From Ignavibacteriales bacterium (lineage in GTDB: Bacteria > Bacteroidota > Ignavibacteria > Ignavibacteriales > Ignavibacteriaceae): 32,123 bases of DNA. Under the pieces are notes generated by a model, which was given only the letters and a program-made list of their open reading frames with translations, did not search any database and was not told where the DNA came from. Position 1 is the first letter of the stretch. The number at the start of each line of letters is the position of its first letter. Below, one piece after another: positions 31,736 through 32,123 of the stretch. The stretch lies in contig JAGUYG010000065.1 in the NCBI GenBank assembly GCA_020061465.1, positions 1-32,123 on the forward strand. The letters are read 5' to 3'. The position numbers and the translations under genes are program-made.

Positions 31736-32123
31736 ATGAACAATACTCAAATCATTCCTGTTGAAGCAGTAGAAAATAAAATATTGCTAATTCGCGGGCA
31801 AAAGGTATTACTGGATAAAGACCTTACAAATCTTTATGGAGTAGAAACATTTAATTTGAATAAAGCGGTAAAGCGGAATCTTAACCGCTTCCCGGAAGAT
31901 TTTATGTTCCGGTTAAGCAGGGAAGAATTTAAGAACTTGAAATTCCATTTTGGAATATCAAGTCTGTATGGTGGTAAAGGTTGGGGAGGAACACGCAAGT
32001 TACCTTATGTATTTACCGAACAGGGTGTTGCAATGCTATCTTCGGTGTTAAGAAGTGAAAGAGCGGTGCAGGTAAACATTTTAATAATGCGAACATTTGT
32101 GAAATTGCGTGAAATATTATCAA
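31736..32123 (+). CDS. ORF6N (KilA-N-like) domain protein, cut by the window end
   Basis: 129 codons are visible and the frame is open to the last base. The N-terminal ORF6N domain is complete: [26 protein letters not shown], then [21 protein letters not shown], the aromatic-glycine stretch [10 protein letters not shown], and [21 protein letters not shown]6N is a DNA-binding or antirepressor domain of phages and of many Bacteroidota chromosomes, where it often precedes a helical coiled C-terminal domain. Being 23 bases behind the three-Cys gene, it may be part of the same unit or the next cargo gene of the island. Confidence 0.93.
   Translation, partial: MNNTQIIPVEAVENKILLIRGQKVLLDKDLTNLYGVETFNLNKAVKRNLNRFPEDFMFRLSREEFKNLKFHFGISSLYGGKGWGGTRKLPYVFTEQGVAMLSSVLRSERAVQVNILIMRTFVKLREILS

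Overview
The window reads as chromosome from a low-GC, Gram-negative bacterium of the Bacteroidota/Chlorobi-Ignavibacteria type. The evidence is LPS genes (lipid A acyltransferase, heptosyltransferase-like GT9, LptF/LptG), a bactofilin gene fused by overlap to an F-type ATP synthase operon that lacks the beta and epsilon genes, a tmRNA tag ending in NYALAA, a long acidic tail on ribosomal protein bS16, and one good match to the TAnnTTTG promoter element. The assignment to Ignavibacteria is inference from gene content; no rRNA is present to confirm it.

Layout. Positions 57-574 are a non-coding stretch rich in palindromes, followed by a tightly packed plus-strand block. That block first holds envelope and tRNA-modification genes (lipid A acyltransferase, GT9, TsaC-type, M23 peptidase, bactofilin). 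It then holds atpZ-atpI-atpBEFHAG (4375-9736), and then the classical translation cluster ffh-rpsP-khpA-rimM-trmD-rplS (9777-13522), which ends at a clear intrinsic terminator. A divergent MqnA-like protein follows. A minus-strand operon, add - small unknown protein - hutU - serA (18830 down to 14525), faces it across a shared hairpin.

From 19131 the plus strand carries a TPR lipoprotein and a DUF3467 protein. lptF and lptG lie on the minus strand. A propeller-like lipoprotein, an M20 dipeptidase, an unknown lipoprotein, and a ygfZ-cobalamin adenosyltransferase pair come next on the plus strand.

At 28552-28948 lies the tmRNA gene ssrA. The DNA changes character immediately after its 3' end. 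There is an 18-bp perfect inverted repeat interleaved with a 9-bp one, followed by a GIY-YIG protein. After a 370-base leader come TcmP (methyltransferase fold) and its partner, a three-cysteine DUF5131/phage Gp37-Gp68 protein. An ORF6N (KilA-N-like) gene is cut by the window end. This looks like the first 3 kb of an accessory island entered at tmRNA, a well-known integration site. The TcmP/three-Cys pair is the best candidate for a poorly described biological system here: a methyltransferase-like protein and a putative metal-cluster TIM-barrel enzyme, four bases apart, with unknown substrate.
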